Origin: Methylovorus sp035565335
Lineage (GTDB): Bacteria; Pseudomonadota; Gammaproteobacteria; Burkholderiales; Methylophilaceae
Length of the DNA: 32,010 bases
Direction of reading: 5' to 3'
Assembly (NCBI GenBank): GCA_035565335.1
Contig: DATMSO010000056.1
Coordinates: 1 to 32,010 of the forward strand
In this document: in pieces, positions 1-8,884 of the stretch
How the letters are laid out: each line of letters begins with the position of its first letter
How positions within the stretch are numbered: the first letter of the stretch is position 1
Translations under genes and position numbers: made by a program
The notes under the pieces: generated by a model
What the model was told of the DNA's origin: nothing
Database searches by the model: none
The model's input: the letters and a program-made list of their open reading frames with translations, nothing else

Positions 1-89
1 ATGCTATCCCAGAAAGAACCGGGAGTTGTGCGGATGAGCTTGAGCGGGGCTTGAATGCCCGGCGGTGGAAAAGCGCGGCTGACGACCAC

Positions 90-1469
90 TCAGTGGCCGC
101 CAAGCGCCTTGTAAAGATTGATCTTGTTGACGAGGCCGAGCTGCTTCAACTGCACCAGTTGCTGCTCAGAGTCATACAGGCTGCGTTGCGCATCCAGTAG
201 TTCGAGATAGTTAGCAACCCCGCGCTCATACCGGCGCGTCGCCAGGCGCAAGCGTTCGCGGTCCGCCTCGGCAATGCTGGCTTGCAGGGCAATCTCGTCT
301 TCAATCTGGCGGCTGACCACCAGCACATCGGCGACTTCGCGAAATGCGGTCTGTATGGTTTTTTCGTACTCGGCCACGGCCACATCCTTGCGTGCCACGG
401 CCAGATCAAGACTGGCCTGATTGCGACCGGCATTGAAAATCGGCAAGACCAGCTGCGGCGTGAAACTCCACACACGATCACTGCCGCCGCCAAACAGGCG
501 CAGCAAATCGTCATTGATCAGCCCGGCACTGGCGGTGAGCTGAATGCGCGGGAAGAACGCCGCACGGGCAGCGCCGATATTGGCATTGGCCGCCAGCAGG
601 CGATGCTCGGCCGCCCGGATATCCGCCCGCTGCTCCAGCAGTTGCGAGGGCAAGCCTGCCGCAACGGTTTCCATCTGCACATCATTGAGCGCTTTGGGTG
701 GCAAGGCCTCTGCCGGAGCGCCATCGCCGACCAGAAGCTGCAAGGCGTTAATGGCCTGCGCCTGCTCACGCGCCAGCGCCGAGGCACTGGCTTCGGCTGT
801 CTTGGCCTGAATCTCGGCGGTTTTAAGCTCTATGGCGTTATCCAGACCGCCCTCATAGCGCCGCTTGATTCGGCTGAGCGATGCCTGGCGCGATTTCAGC
901 GTCTCCTGCGCGACGGTTAAGCGTTCGTTCAGGGCCAGCAGGTTTACATACGCCGTTGCCAGCTCCGCCACCAGGCTGGTTTGCACGTTCTCGCGGGCAT
1001 CCTGCGTGGATAAGAATTGCTCCAGCGCAGTCGCGGAGAGATTCTTTACCCTACCAAAAAAGTCGAGCTCGAAATCGGTGACATTCACCCCCGCCCGGTA
1101 GAAATCGGTATCAAACTTCTGCCCCTGCGTGAGTACGCTGCGGCTACGCTCATAGCCCAGCGTGCCATTGACCGTGGGCAGGCGATCGGCTTTCTGGATG
1201 CCATACTGCGCGCGCGCCTCTTCAATGCGTAGCACCGCCACGCGCAAATCCCGGTTGTGTTGCAGCGCCCGCTGAATCAGCGCCTGCAGCTCAGGATCAG
1301 GGAAATACTGCGCCCATTGCAAGGCATCGGCGCTGGCTTGCGCTTCGGTGGCGACCGGGTAGGAAGACGGCACAGGCAAGGCCGGCCGGGTATAGTCTGG
1401 CGCCAGCGAGCAGCCACCCACACACAGCCATGCCATACCGGCCATCCCCCAGGCTAAGGTAGTTCTCAT
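90..1469 (-). CDS. RND efflux outer-membrane factor lipoprotein (OprM/NodT family)
   Basis: This is the outer-membrane channel of a tripartite drug efflux pump: it forms a trimer whose periplasmic alpha-barrel docks with the adaptor/transporter pair encoded just upstream. The 459-residue length is normal for the NodT/OprM family. The N-terminus is a lipoprotein signal ending in V-G-G-C, with Cys20 the predicted lipidated residue, followed by the SLAPDYTRP segment typical of the family. Two homologous outer-membrane-efflux halves follow, with long coiled-coil helices (for example LATRRYERGVANYLELLDA near the C-terminus). Its ATG overlaps the TGA of the transporter gene in an ATGA, so the two are translationally coupled and this is the last gene of the operon. 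Substrates cannot be read from the sequence. Confidence 0.95.
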   Translation of the reverse strand: MRTTLAWGMAGMAWLCVGGCSLAPDYTRPALPVPSSYPVATEAQASADALQWAQYFPDPELQALIQRALQHNRDLRVAVLRIEEARAQYGIQKADRLPTVNGTLGYERSRSVLTQGQKFDTDFYRAGVNVTDFELDFFGRVKNLSATALEQFLSTQDARENVQTSLVAELATAYVNLLALNERLTVAQETLKSRQASLSRIKRRYEGGLDNAIELKTAEIQAKTAEASASALAREQAQAINALQLLVGDGAPAEALPPKALNDVQMETVAAGLPSQLLEQRADIRAAEHRLLAANANIGAARAAFFPRIQLTASAGLINDDLLRLFGGGSDRVWSFTPQLVLPIFNAGRNQASLDLAVARKDVAVAEYEKTIQTAFREVADVLVVSRQIEDEIALQASIAEADRERLRLATRRYERGVANYLELLDAQRSLYDSEQQLVQLKQLGLVNKINLYKALGGH

Positions 1470-4400
1470 ACGGATGCGACGTCCTTGTCAGGCGGTGGCG
1501 AGCGCTTGATATAACGCCCGATCAATGCAAAGAAAAGCGGTACCAGGAAGATCGCCAGCACCGTGGCCGAAATAATACCGCCCAGCACACTGGTGCCGAT
1601 GGCGGACTGCGCGCCCGAAGCCGCACCGGTAGCCAGTGCCAGCGGCAATACGCCCACGCCAAATGCCAGTGAGGTCATCACGATGGGACGCAAGCGCTGG
1701 CGCGAGGCTTCAACGGTGGCATCGATGATATTCATGCCACCCGCATACAGATCCTTGGCAAACTCCACAATCAGAATGGCGTTCTTGGCGGACAAGCCTA
1801 TGGTGGCAATCAGGCCGACCTTGAAGTAAATATCATTCGGCATGTCGCGCAGGGTCACGCCGAGCAGGGCACCCAGTACGCCCAGTGGCACCACCAGTAT
1901 CACGGATAGCGGAATCAGCCAGCTTTCGTACAAGGCGGCCAGCGCCAGGAACACGATCAGTATCGATACCCCGAACAGCATGCTGGCCTGACTGCCGGAG
2001 AGTTGCTCTTCATACGACTGTCCCGCCCACTGAAAGCCGATGCCCTTGCCCAGTTCGCGGCTCAGGCGCTCCATTTCAGCCATGGCCTCACCACTGCTGC
2101 GCCCCGGCGCCGCGCTGCCGTTGATGGTAAACGCAGGATAGCCATTAAAGCGCGTGAGCTGCGGCGCGCCCGTGGTCCAGCTCATGGTCACAAACGACGA
2201 CAGCGCAACCAGCTCGCCCTGGGCATTTCGTACCCGCAGATTATTCAGATCATCCAGGCTCTGGCGACTATGGCCCTGGGCTTGCATGATCACGCGCCGG
2301 ATCTGGTTGCCATAGACAAAATCGCCGATGTAATTGGAGCCGAACATGGTGGCCAGCGTATCGTTGATGTCATCCATGCTGACGCCGAGCGCGCTTGCCT
2401 TGCGGCGGTCGATATCCAGCCGCACCAGCGGTGCATCCGGCAGACCGGCAAACATGAGGTTGGTGACCGCCTCGCTTTTGGCACCGTTGGCCAGCAGTTT
2501 GTCTCGCGCTGCCGCCAGCGCTTCCTTGCCGATATTGCCACGGTCCTGCAAGCGCAAATCAAAGCCGCCAGTGGAGCCAAGCTCGGGCAGCGGAGGCGCA
2601 TTCAGGGCAAAAATGGTCTGATTGGGCCGCCCGTAAAACCGCATATTGACGCGGTCCACAATCGCCTTTACCTGCTGCTCAACCGCCGTGCGTTCTTTCC
2701 AGTCGCGCAATGTCACGAACAGCATGCCGCTGCTGGTGCCGGTACCGTAGATACTGAAACCACCGACTTCAAATACATATTCAATCGGCTCGTTCTTTTG
2801 CAGGTATTGGCTGATTTCGCTCAGCACGGCGTCAGTTTCGGCCATGGTCGCCCCTTGCGGCAGCATGACCACCACCATGAAGTTGCCCTGGTCTTCATCC
2901 GGCAAAAATGCCGTCGGCAAGCGCACAAACAACAGCGCGACCACCGCCAGTATGCTGCCGTACACCACCATCCAGCGTATGGGCTTTTGCAGGATTTTTT
3001 TGGTGCGGCCCTGGTAATGGTCGGTCAGCCAGGCAAAGCGGCGGTTAAACCAGCCGAAGAAGCCGCGACTGCCATGCGCATCGCCTGGGGTAATCGGCTT
3101 CAGCAGGGTGGCGCAGAGCGCGGGTGTAAGCGATAGCGCCAGAAACGCCGAAAAGGCGATGGACACCGACAGCGACAAGGAGAATTGCCGGTAAATATTG
3201 CCAACCGCACCGCTGAAGAATGCCATGGGGATAAACACCGACACCAGCACGACCGTAATACCGACAATCGCCCCGCTGATCTGCGACATGGCCTTAACGG
3301 TAGCGTCGTATGGCGAGAGCCCCTCTTCTGCCATCAGGCGCTCGACGTTCTCCACCACCACGATCGCATCGTCCACCACGATACCAATCGCCAGCACCAT
3401 GCCAAACATGGTCAGCACATTGATGGAAAAGCCCAGCGCGTACATGACGCTGAAGGTGCCCATGAGCGCGATCGGCACCACCACGGTAGGGATCAGCGTG
3501 GCACGGAAATTCTGCATGAAGAGATACATCACCAGAAACACCAGCACGATGGCTTCCAGCAGGGTATTCAGTACCTTTTCAATGGAAATGCTGACAAAGG
3601 CCGAGGTGTCGTAAGAAATCTGGTAAGTCACGCCCGGGGGGAAGTAAGTCTGCAATTCATCCAGCGCCGCCCTTATGCGCTTGACCGTAGCAACGGCATT
3701 GGAGCCCGGCGCCATCTTGATCGCCATGCCAGCGGCATTCTTGCCATTGACCTTGGAAGAGAAGGCGTAATCGCTACTGCCCAGCTCCACCCGGGCGAGG
3801 TCTTTGACCAGCAGCGCCGAGCCATCGGGATTGGTACGCAGCTGCACCTGGGCAAAATCTTCCGGGGTGGCGAGCACGGCATCCGACTCGATGGATGCGC
3901 TGATGGGCGAATCATCCGGCACACCGTTGGCGCCAATCTGGCCCACGGTCACGCGGGCGTTGTAACTGCGGATGGCCGAGGCAATATCCCCGGCTGTCAC
4001 ATTCAGCGCCGCCATCTTTTTCGGGTCCGGCCAGATACGCATGGCGTATTCCGGGCTGAATGACTGCACCTTGCCCACGCCCTGCACACGGCGCAGGGTC
4101 TGGATAACATTGGCCGAGGCCAGTTCGCCCAGATCCACCTCGCTGGTGGCAGCGTCATCCGCCGTCAGGGAGACGATCAGCTGAAAACTGTCCGCCGATT
4201 TTTCCACGGAAATGCCGTTGCGGCGGACAATTTCCGGCAGCCTTACCTCTATGCTTTTCAGGCGGTTTTGGACATCAACGGCGGCAAGGTCGGGGTTCAC
4301 ACCCTGCTTGAAGGTGAGGCTGAGCCCGGCCGAACCCTGGCTGCTGGTCGCCGAGATATAGATCAGGCCCTGAATGCCGTTCATCTCGCGCTCGATGACT

Positions 4401-4588
4401 GCGGTAACGGTTTCTTCCACCACACGTGCCGAGGCGCCCGGGTAGGCTGCACTGATATTTACCACCGGAGGGGCAATGTCGGGATACTGGGAAATGGGCA
4501 GCCCGCGTATCGCCAGGATGCCGGAGAGGATGATCAGTAGCGCGATCACCCAGGCAAATACCGGGCGATCAATGAAAAATCTTGCCAT
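1466..4588 (-). CDS. acrB: RND multidrug efflux transporter, inner-membrane subunit (AcrB/MexB-like, HAE1)
   Basis: This is the proton-driven inner-membrane pump of the tripartite system. At 1040 residues it is close to AcrB and MexB. It starts with MARFFIDRPVFAWVIALLI, the standard first transmembrane helix. The proton-relay residues are present: Asp406-Asp407 in GIVVDDAIVVVENVER (TM4) and Lys935 in GLSAKNAILIVEF (TM10). The two large periplasmic loops and the duplicated six-TM halves are intact, with no frameshift. The ATG is preceded by AAGG seven bases upstream. It lies 32 bases after the adaptor gene and overlaps the outer-membrane gene by 4 bases. The hydrophobic and amphiphilic efflux (HAE1) class is clear; the acrB name is used at family level, since mexB/ttgB-type names would fit equally well. 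Confidence 0.97.
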   Translation of the reverse strand: MARFFIDRPVFAWVIALLIILSGILAIRGLPISQYPDIAPPVVNISAAYPGASARVVEETVTAVIEREMNGIQGLIYISATSSQGSAGLSLTFKQGVNPDLAAVDVQNRLKSIEVRLPEIVRRNGISVEKSADSFQLIVSLTADDAATSEVDLGELASANVIQTLRRVQGVGKVQSFSPEYAMRIWPDPKKMAALNVTAGDIASAIRSYNARVTVGQIGANGVPDDSPISASIESDAVLATPEDFAQVQLRTNPDGSALLVKDLARVELGSSDYAFSSKVNGKNAAGMAIKMAPGSNAVATVKRIRAALDELQTYFPPGVTYQISYDTSAFVSISIEKVLNTLLEAIVLVFLVMYLFMQNFRATLIPTVVVPIALMGTFSVMYALGFSINVLTMFGMVLAIGIVVDDAIVVVENVERLMAEEGLSPYDATVKAMSQISGAIVGITVVLVSVFIPMAFFSGAVGNIYRQFSLSLSVSIAFSAFLALSLTPALCATLLKPITPGDAHGSRGFFGWFNRRFAWLTDHYQGRTKKILQKPIRWMVVYGSILAVVALLFVRLPTAFLPDEDQGNFMVVVMLPQGATMAETDAVLSEISQYLQKNEPIEYVFEVGGFSIYGTGTSSGMLFVTLRDWKERTAVEQQVKAIVDRVNMRFYGRPNQTIFALNAPPLPELGSTGGFDLRLQDRGNIGKEALAAARDKLLANGAKSEAVTNLMFAGLPDAPLVRLDIDRRKASALGVSMDDINDTLATMFGSNYIGDFVYGNQIRRVIMQAQGHSRQSLDDLNNLRVRNAQGELVALSSFVTMSWTTGAPQLTRFNGYPAFTINGSAAPGRSSGEAMAEMERLSRELGKGIGFQWAGQSYEEQLSGSQASMLFGVSILIVFLALAALYESWLIPLSVILVVPLGVLGALLGVTLRDMPNDIYFKVGLIATIGLSAKNAILIVEFAKDLYAGGMNIIDATVEASRQRLRPIVMTSLAFGVGVLPLALATGAASGAQSAIGTSVLGGIISATVLAIFLVPLFFALIGRYIKRSPPPDKDVASV

Positions 4589-4620
4589 ATCGTTGCCTTG
4601 GGTTCTTTATGCGGAGGGCA

Positions 4621-5772
4621 TCATGGAGTGGGGCCGGCGGCCGGCGTGACTTTGACCTGGGTACCGGGGGCCAGCGTGGCGACATTGGTGGTTACCACGC
4701 GGTCACCCGCTTTCAGGCCACGCACCACAATCCAGTCGCGCCCCTGCATGCCGTTGGTCTGCACGTCTACCGGCACCACCTTGTCATCCTTGTCCAGCGT
4801 CATCACCTGGGCGGCTTGCGCGGTGCGGATCAGGGCATCACGCGGGATCAGGATCGCATGCGGATTGACCGCCTGGTCCAGCTTGACCTGCACATAGGCG
4901 CCGGGGAATAGCTCGCGCGCAGGGTTATCAAACAAGGCGCGCATGGCGACCGAATCCGTGGTGCTGTTGACGGCCAGGTCCGAGAAATAGAGCTTGCCCT
5001 TGTGGGCGTACTCGGAGCCATCCGGCAGGATAAGACGCACGCTTACCTGCGCCTGCTTTTTGCCTTGCACCTGCCCCGCACGCACGGCGCGCTGCAGCGC
5101 CATCACATCCGCCGCGGGCTGCGAGAAATTCACATAGATAGGATCAATCTGGTCGATGGTGGTCAGCGGTGTCGGGCTATCCTGGCCGACCAGCGCCCCT
5201 TCGGTGACCAGCGCGCGCCGGGCAATGCCGTCTATCGGCGCCGTTACCCGCGCATAGCCCAGGTCCAGATTGGCACGATTGAGCCTGGCTTTGGCGGAGA
5301 GCAGGGCGGCGCGCGCCGCCTGTTCCTCGGCCTGCGCCACCTTGTAATCGCGCTGGCTCACTGACTGGTCACTCACCAGATCCTTGTAGCGCTCCAGTTT
5401 GTCCACGGCATTCAGCAGATTGGCCTCTGCTTGCGCCAGCGAACCAGCGGCATCTTCGCGCGCGGCCGACAGCAGTTCGGGGTTGATCAGGAACAGCGGC
5501 GTGCCCTTCTTGACCTCCTGGCCTTCCTGATAGACGCGCTCGGTGACTATGCCCGCCACTCGCGCCCGCACTTCGGCCTGGCGATAGGCTTCGAGTCGCC
5601 CTGGAATCTCGGCTTCCATGGTGATGGGGGTTTCCGTGACCTGTATCGCCTGCACCTCAACCGGCGCAGCCTGCGGCGCTGCCGCCTGATCACCAGAAGA
5701 ACAGGCGCTCATCAGCCCGAGGACGGTGATGGCCGGCAACAGCTTCCGCCACGCTCCTGAAAAAACACCCAT
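4621..5772 (-). CDS. acrA: RND efflux periplasmic adaptor lipoprotein (AcrA/MexA-like)
   Basis: This is the membrane-fusion protein that links the inner-membrane pump to the outer-membrane channel. I chose the ATG at 5772 (383 residues), not one 19 codons upstream, because it gives a clean lipoprotein signal, MGVFSGAWRKLLPAITVLGL followed by MSAC, with Cys as the lipidation site. The lipoyl/barrel-sandwich halves flank a coiled-coil hairpin (around residues 75-185: AREDAAGSLAQAEANLL and RDYKVAQAEEQAARAALL). A beta-barrel domain follows, then a membrane-proximal C-terminal domain ending in LAPGTQVKVTP. It is the first gene of the operon, reading away from the tetR gene. The upstream start would lie in the leader next to the promoter and is less likely. 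Confidence 0.95.
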   Translation of the reverse strand: MGVFSGAWRKLLPAITVLGLMSACSSGDQAAAPQAAPVEVQAIQVTETPITMEAEIPGRLEAYRQAEVRARVAGIVTERVYQEGQEVKKGTPLFLINPELLSAAREDAAGSLAQAEANLLNAVDKLERYKDLVSDQSVSQRDYKVAQAEEQAARAALLSAKARLNRANLDLGYARVTAPIDGIARRALVTEGALVGQDSPTPLTTIDQIDPIYVNFSQPAADVMALQRAVRAGQVQGKKQAQVSVRLILPDGSEYAHKGKLYFSDLAVNSTTDSVAMRALFDNPARELFPGAYVQVKLDQAVNPHAILIPRDALIRTAQAAQVMTLDKDDKVVPVDVQTNGMQGRDWIVVRGLKAGDRVVTTNVATLAPGTQVKVTPAAGPTP

Positions 5773-5804
5773 ATCGGCTAGTTCCAACTGAAAAGTAAGG
5801 GGGC

Positions 5805-5833
5805 ATGATAGCCCAGACCCATTAATCAATCAA
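5805..5833 (-). promoter_or_regulatory. Predicted sigma70 promoter of the efflux operon
   Basis: On the minus strand a -35 TTGATT (5828-5833) is followed after exactly 17 bases by a -10 TATCAT (5805-5810). Transcription would start near 5798, giving a leader of about 26 bases before the adaptor ATG at 5772. The -35 lies inside the tetR-side palindrome, so a bound repressor would block it. Confidence 0.6.
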
Positions 5834-5848
5834 TCGTGACTGATTAAT
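5821..5848. promoter_or_regulatory. Palindromic operator between tetR and the efflux operon
   Basis: Perfect 8-base arms ATTAATCA (5821-5828) and TGATTAAT (5841-5848) are separated by 12 bases. The dyad covers the -35 of the efflux promoter and overlaps the -35 of the divergent tetR promoter. TetR-type efflux repressors such as AcrR and TtgR bind palindromes of about this size in the shared intergenic region, so this is the natural binding site for the adjacent repressor. Binding itself is inferred. Confidence 0.65.
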
Positions 5849-5863
5849 TATCGGGTGTATACT
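5836..5863 (+). promoter_or_regulatory. Predicted sigma70 promoter of the tetR gene
   Basis: A -10 TATACT (5858-5863) lies 16 bases after a weak -35 GTGACT (5836-5841). The start would be near 5870, only about 23 bases before the TTG start codon. The -35 lies partly in the palindrome, which suggests autoregulation. Confidence 0.5.
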
Positions 5864-5892
5864 ACGAGCTTCGATTCCTGCGAGTGTATGCC

Positions 5893-6513
5893 TTGGCACG
5901 CAAAACTAAAGAAGACTCCCAGCGCACGCGCGACCTGATCCTGGACGCGGCGGAACAAGTGATTTACGCGCGCGGCATCAGCCTCACCACCATGGCAAAT
6001 ATTGCCGATGCGGCGCAAGTCTCCCGCGGCGCCGTGTATGGACATTACAAAGGCAAAGTGGAGCTGGCCATCGCCATGGCCGAGCGCGCCCTGCAGAATG
6101 CGCCTGCGCTGGAGCGAGGGCCGGAAGAGCCTGCGCTGGTTTACCTGAAGCGCTACTGCCTGCACGAAGTGCATTCCTACATTGAAGCGAGCTCGCTGCA
6201 GCGCGTGCTGTTCATCCTCTATGTGCGCATAGATGACACGCCTGAGCTGGTCAGCATTCGTGAGCGTTGGGAACAAAAACGCGCCACCATCATTACGCAG
6301 TGCCTGCAAGCCGCTATTCAGGAGGGCAGCCTGGCGGCAGAAAGTGAGGTCGCGCTTTATTCGCTGTATGTGCAAGCGCAGATTGAGGGCATCTTCAGCA
6401 TCCTCTTTTTCAATCACAGTTTTTTCAACGACGATGCCGCCGCCAACAAATGGGAGATTGCAGAACGCCTCTGCGCCATGGGGCTGGAGCGGCTGACGCA
6501 GCTCCCACGATGA
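5893..6513 (+). CDS. acrR: TetR-family transcriptional repressor of the efflux operon (AcrR/TtgR-like)
   Basis: This 206-residue regulator has an N-terminal TetR helix-turn-helix (about residues 10-55: TRDLILDAAEQVIYARGIS, then TMANIADAAQVSRGAVYGHY). A C-terminal ligand-binding and dimerisation domain follows. I chose the TTG at 5893 because the protein then begins MARKTKEDSQRTRD, matching the start of E. coli AcrR (MARKTK); a GTG three codons earlier (5884) is also open. It is divergent from the adaptor gene, and both promoters share one palindrome. By family knowledge it would repress the pump genes and be released by pump substrates. The acrR name is family level only. Confidence 0.9.
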   Translation: MARKTKEDSQRTRDLILDAAEQVIYARGISLTTMANIADAAQVSRGAVYGHYKGKVELAIAMAERALQNAPALERGPEEPALVYLKRYCLHEVHSYIEASSLQRVLFILYVRIDDTPELVSIRERWEQKRATIITQCLQAAIQEGSLAAESEVALYSLYVQAQIEGIFSILFFNHSFFNDDAAANKWEIAERLCAMGLERLTQLPR

Positions 6514-6563
6514 ATCAGTCCGGCTTTGCCGCCACTACACCGCGCGCGCCAGCCTTGGCATGA

Positions 6564-8606
6564 TCAACCCAACAAAGCGACAAACTGCGCCAGCGGCAAT
6601 GGCCGGCTGAACAAGTAACCCTGTGCCTGCGGGCAGCCCATCTGTTGCAGGTAATCGGCCTGCTCTGCGGTTTCCACCCCTTCCGCCACCACGTTTTTAT
6701 TGAGATTGCGCGCCAGCGATACAATCGCCTGCACAATCAGGGCGCGCTCTGCGTTATCGGTAATATCGCTGGTGAACGAGCGATCGATTTTCAGCTCGCG
6801 CACGGGAAAGCGATGCAGGTAACTCAGGGCGGAATAGCCAGTCCCAAAATCATCAATCGAAATGCACAGCCCCATGGTATTCAGCGCTTGCAGCATCTGC
6901 TGAATGTTGTCGGTATTTTCCAGCAGCAGGCTTTCGGTGATTTCGAGCTTGATCCAGTCGGTATGGCAGCCGGTTTCGGCGAGGATGCTCTGAATGGAAG
7001 ACACCAGATCATGATGCAGGAACTGGCGGGTGGATAAATTGATGGCCACGGTCACCGGGCCGTGGCGACCAGCATTCAGGCGCACCGCCACTTCGCAGGC
7101 GGAGCGAATCACCCATTCACCGATGGGGATAATCAGCCCGGTCTCTTCGGCAATGCCGATGAACTTGTCTGGCATCACGAGCTTGTCGGGCGCCTGTTGC
7201 CAGCGCAGCAGGGCTTCGGCACCAATAATCTTGCGTGTAGTCAGGTCCACCAGCGGCTGGTAGTACAGCAGAAATTCTTCTTTTTTGAGCGCAAACCGCA
7301 GGCGGGTCTCCACCTCGCGCCGCTCGGCGGCTTTGACCGTGAGGTCGGCCGAGTAGAACTGGAAATTGTTGCGCCCCAGATGCTTGGCATGAAACAACGC
7401 CGAATCTGCATACTTGAGCAGGTCATCCACGGCATGGCTGTCCGAGGGATACGCGGCAATGCCGAGGCTGGCGGTGACAAACACATCATGGCCATCAACC
7501 AAAAAGGGTTGATCAAAGGCCTGCAACACCTTGTCGGCCACGCGGGTGATATTCTCCGGCACGCGCATTTCAGATACCAGAATGCCGAACTCATCGCCTC
7601 CCAGACGCGCCACCGTATCGTAGGGCCGCACGCTTTTTTCCAGTCGCTTGGCCACTTCGCACAACAGCACATCGCCCAAGGCGTGGCCCAGGCTATCGTT
7701 GATTTCCTTGAAGCGATCAAGGTCGAGCATGATCAGGCCAAACGGGTAGGCATGGCGCGTGGCTTCGGCGATGGTCTGTTCGATACGGTCCATCAGCAAG
7801 GTGCGATTCGGCAATTTGGTCAGGGTATCGAAATAGGCCAGATGATGGATGCGCTCCTGATATTCATAGGTCTCGGTCACATCCTGCCCCATGCCGATCA
7901 CTGCAATCGGCAGGCCGGTGGCATCGAGCTCGGCCGCCAGCCAGATATGAATGATCTTGCGTGTGCCATCCGGCGCATGCCAGCGCAAGTCCATGGCCGC
8001 TGGCCGGCCGGTCTTGATCACTTCACTCACCACTTGCTCATAGCCATAGGCGGAATCGCCGCCGGGAAACTCGCTCGGTGTTTTAGCTAACAAGACATCT
8101 TCAGCCACGCCATAAAAATTGGCGGTTTTCTGATTAACGAAGGTGCGGCGACACTGGGTATCAAACCGCACAATCAGGTTGGGGGAGTTTTCGATCAGGG
8201 AGTGGTATTCGCGTTCACGGCGGATGGCGTCGGTCACATCGCGCGCATAGCCCACGGTGCCTTCAATCTTGCCATCCATCATCAGGCGGGATTTGTATGA
8301 CTCGATCCAGATGTCCTTGCCATCGGCAGTACGTAAGCGGTTTACCGTACCGACCGGCGTTGCACTGGCCATCGCTTGCCTGTCCCCCTCGATGTATTCC
8401 TGGGCAAGCTCAGCATCAAACAAATCGAAATCGGTTTTGCCTTCCAGTTCCCGCGGCGAAGCAACCCCCGCGACGCGGGCATAGGCTTCATTGGCCGCCA
8501 GCAAGCGGCTATTGGTGTCCTTCAGCCACACCATGAACGGAAAGTTATCAAGCAAGGTGCGCAGATATTTTTCTCTAGCCGTTATTTTTTCTTGCGCACT
8601 ATCCAC
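6564..8606 (-). CDS. PAS-PAS-GGDEF-EAL cyclic-di-GMP signalling protein
   Basis: This 680-residue protein has no signal peptide or transmembrane segment and is probably cytoplasmic. Two PAS domains (about residues 13-125 and 130-250) precede a GGDEF domain with an intact GGDEF motif at 336-340. An inhibitory I-site RPYD lies at 327-330, five residues before it. The EAL domain has EAL at 464-466 in GAEALLRW, and also EITES, IDDFGTGYS, LKIDRSF and VAEGVET. By motif content it could both make and degrade c-di-GMP; which activity dominates cannot be told. I chose the GTG at 8606 because AAAAGGG lies eight bases upstream; a TTG at 8639 is open but lacks a ribosome site. A CRP-type palindrome lies about 50 bases upstream. 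Its stop is 50 bases from the end of the convergent tetR gene. Confidence 0.93.
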   Translation of the reverse strand: MDSAQEKITAREKYLRTLLDNFPFMVWLKDTNSRLLAANEAYARVAGVASPRELEGKTDFDLFDAELAQEYIEGDRQAMASATPVGTVNRLRTADGKDIWIESYKSRLMMDGKIEGTVGYARDVTDAIRREREYHSLIENSPNLIVRFDTQCRRTFVNQKTANFYGVAEDVLLAKTPSEFPGGDSAYGYEQVVSEVIKTGRPAAMDLRWHAPDGTRKIIHIWLAAELDATGLPIAVIGMGQDVTETYEYQERIHHLAYFDTLTKLPNRTLLMDRIEQTIAEATRHAYPFGLIMLDLDRFKEINDSLGHALGDVLLCEVAKRLEKSVRPYDTVARLGGDEFGILVSEMRVPENITRVADKVLQAFDQPFLVDGHDVFVTASLGIAAYPSDSHAVDDLLKYADSALFHAKHLGRNNFQFYSADLTVKAAERREVETRLRFALKKEEFLLYYQPLVDLTTRKIIGAEALLRWQQAPDKLVMPDKFIGIAEETGLIIPIGEWVIRSACEVAVRLNAGRHGPVTVAINLSTRQFLHHDLVSSIQSILAETGCHTDWIKLEITESLLLENTDNIQQMLQALNTMGLCISIDDFGTGYSALSYLHRFPVRELKIDRSFTSDITDNAERALIVQAIVSLARNLNKNVVAEGVETAEQADYLQQMGCPQAQGYLFSRPLPLAQFVALLG

Positions 8607-8884
8607 ATCAAGGACCCTTTTCAGCAAATACAAAAGCAATAAAAGAGGACTAGCCTGTGACCAAAATCACAAAATTTTTAGCAATGTAATACGTTATAGG
8701 ACATTTAGTGAACAACTTTCATAAAGACATTGCATAAATATTTCATCATGCAATACCGCTCAAGATAAGTTCATATGGTCGAACAGCCAGATTTCATGGG
8801 CTTGCTCGGGATAGCACCTGATGGCGATGTTGCGATGCACCGCCACGGCGTCACAGCTGCCGCGTTAACGCAGCGGAGATAGCA
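8607..8884. other. Intergenic region between the GGDEF-EAL gene and the ChaN-like gene
   Basis: The part next to the GGDEF-EAL gene is AT-rich and holds the CRP-type site. The rest contains one short plus-strand reading frame (8775-8882, 35 codons from ATG) without a convincing ribosome site. I see no RNA gene or strong terminator here. Confidence 0.4.
8656..8671. promoter_or_regulatory. CRP/Vfr-type binding site upstream of the GGDEF-EAL gene
   Basis: TGTGACCAAAATCACA matches the CRP consensus half-sites TGTGA-N6-TCACA perfectly. It is centred at 8663.5, about 57 bases before the GTG start of the c-di-GMP gene on the minus strand. A poor -10 (TTGTAT, 8628-8633) would put the start near 8622, with the site at about -42, a class II activator position. 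The -10 is weak, so that geometry is only suggestive. Confidence 0.5.

Noticed and set aside
1..89. Short frame MLSQKEPGVVRMSLSGA at the left edge
   Set aside because: Too short to judge, with no start context inside the window; it could be the end of a gene outside, but nothing supports it.
2003..3136. Long plus-strand reading frame of 377 codons opposite the RND transporter gene
   Set aside because: It lies wholly inside the well-supported acrB-like gene, is rich in His, Gln and Arg, and shows no domain; it is a GC-driven shadow. The same applies to 3185-4063, 7062-8090, 22411-23184, 14779-15639, 12120-12725 and 12643-13470.
5884..5892. GTG start three codons upstream of the TetR gene
   Set aside because: The TTG at 5893 gives the MARKTK start seen in AcrR; the upstream GTG has no better ribosome site. 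Not fully excluded.
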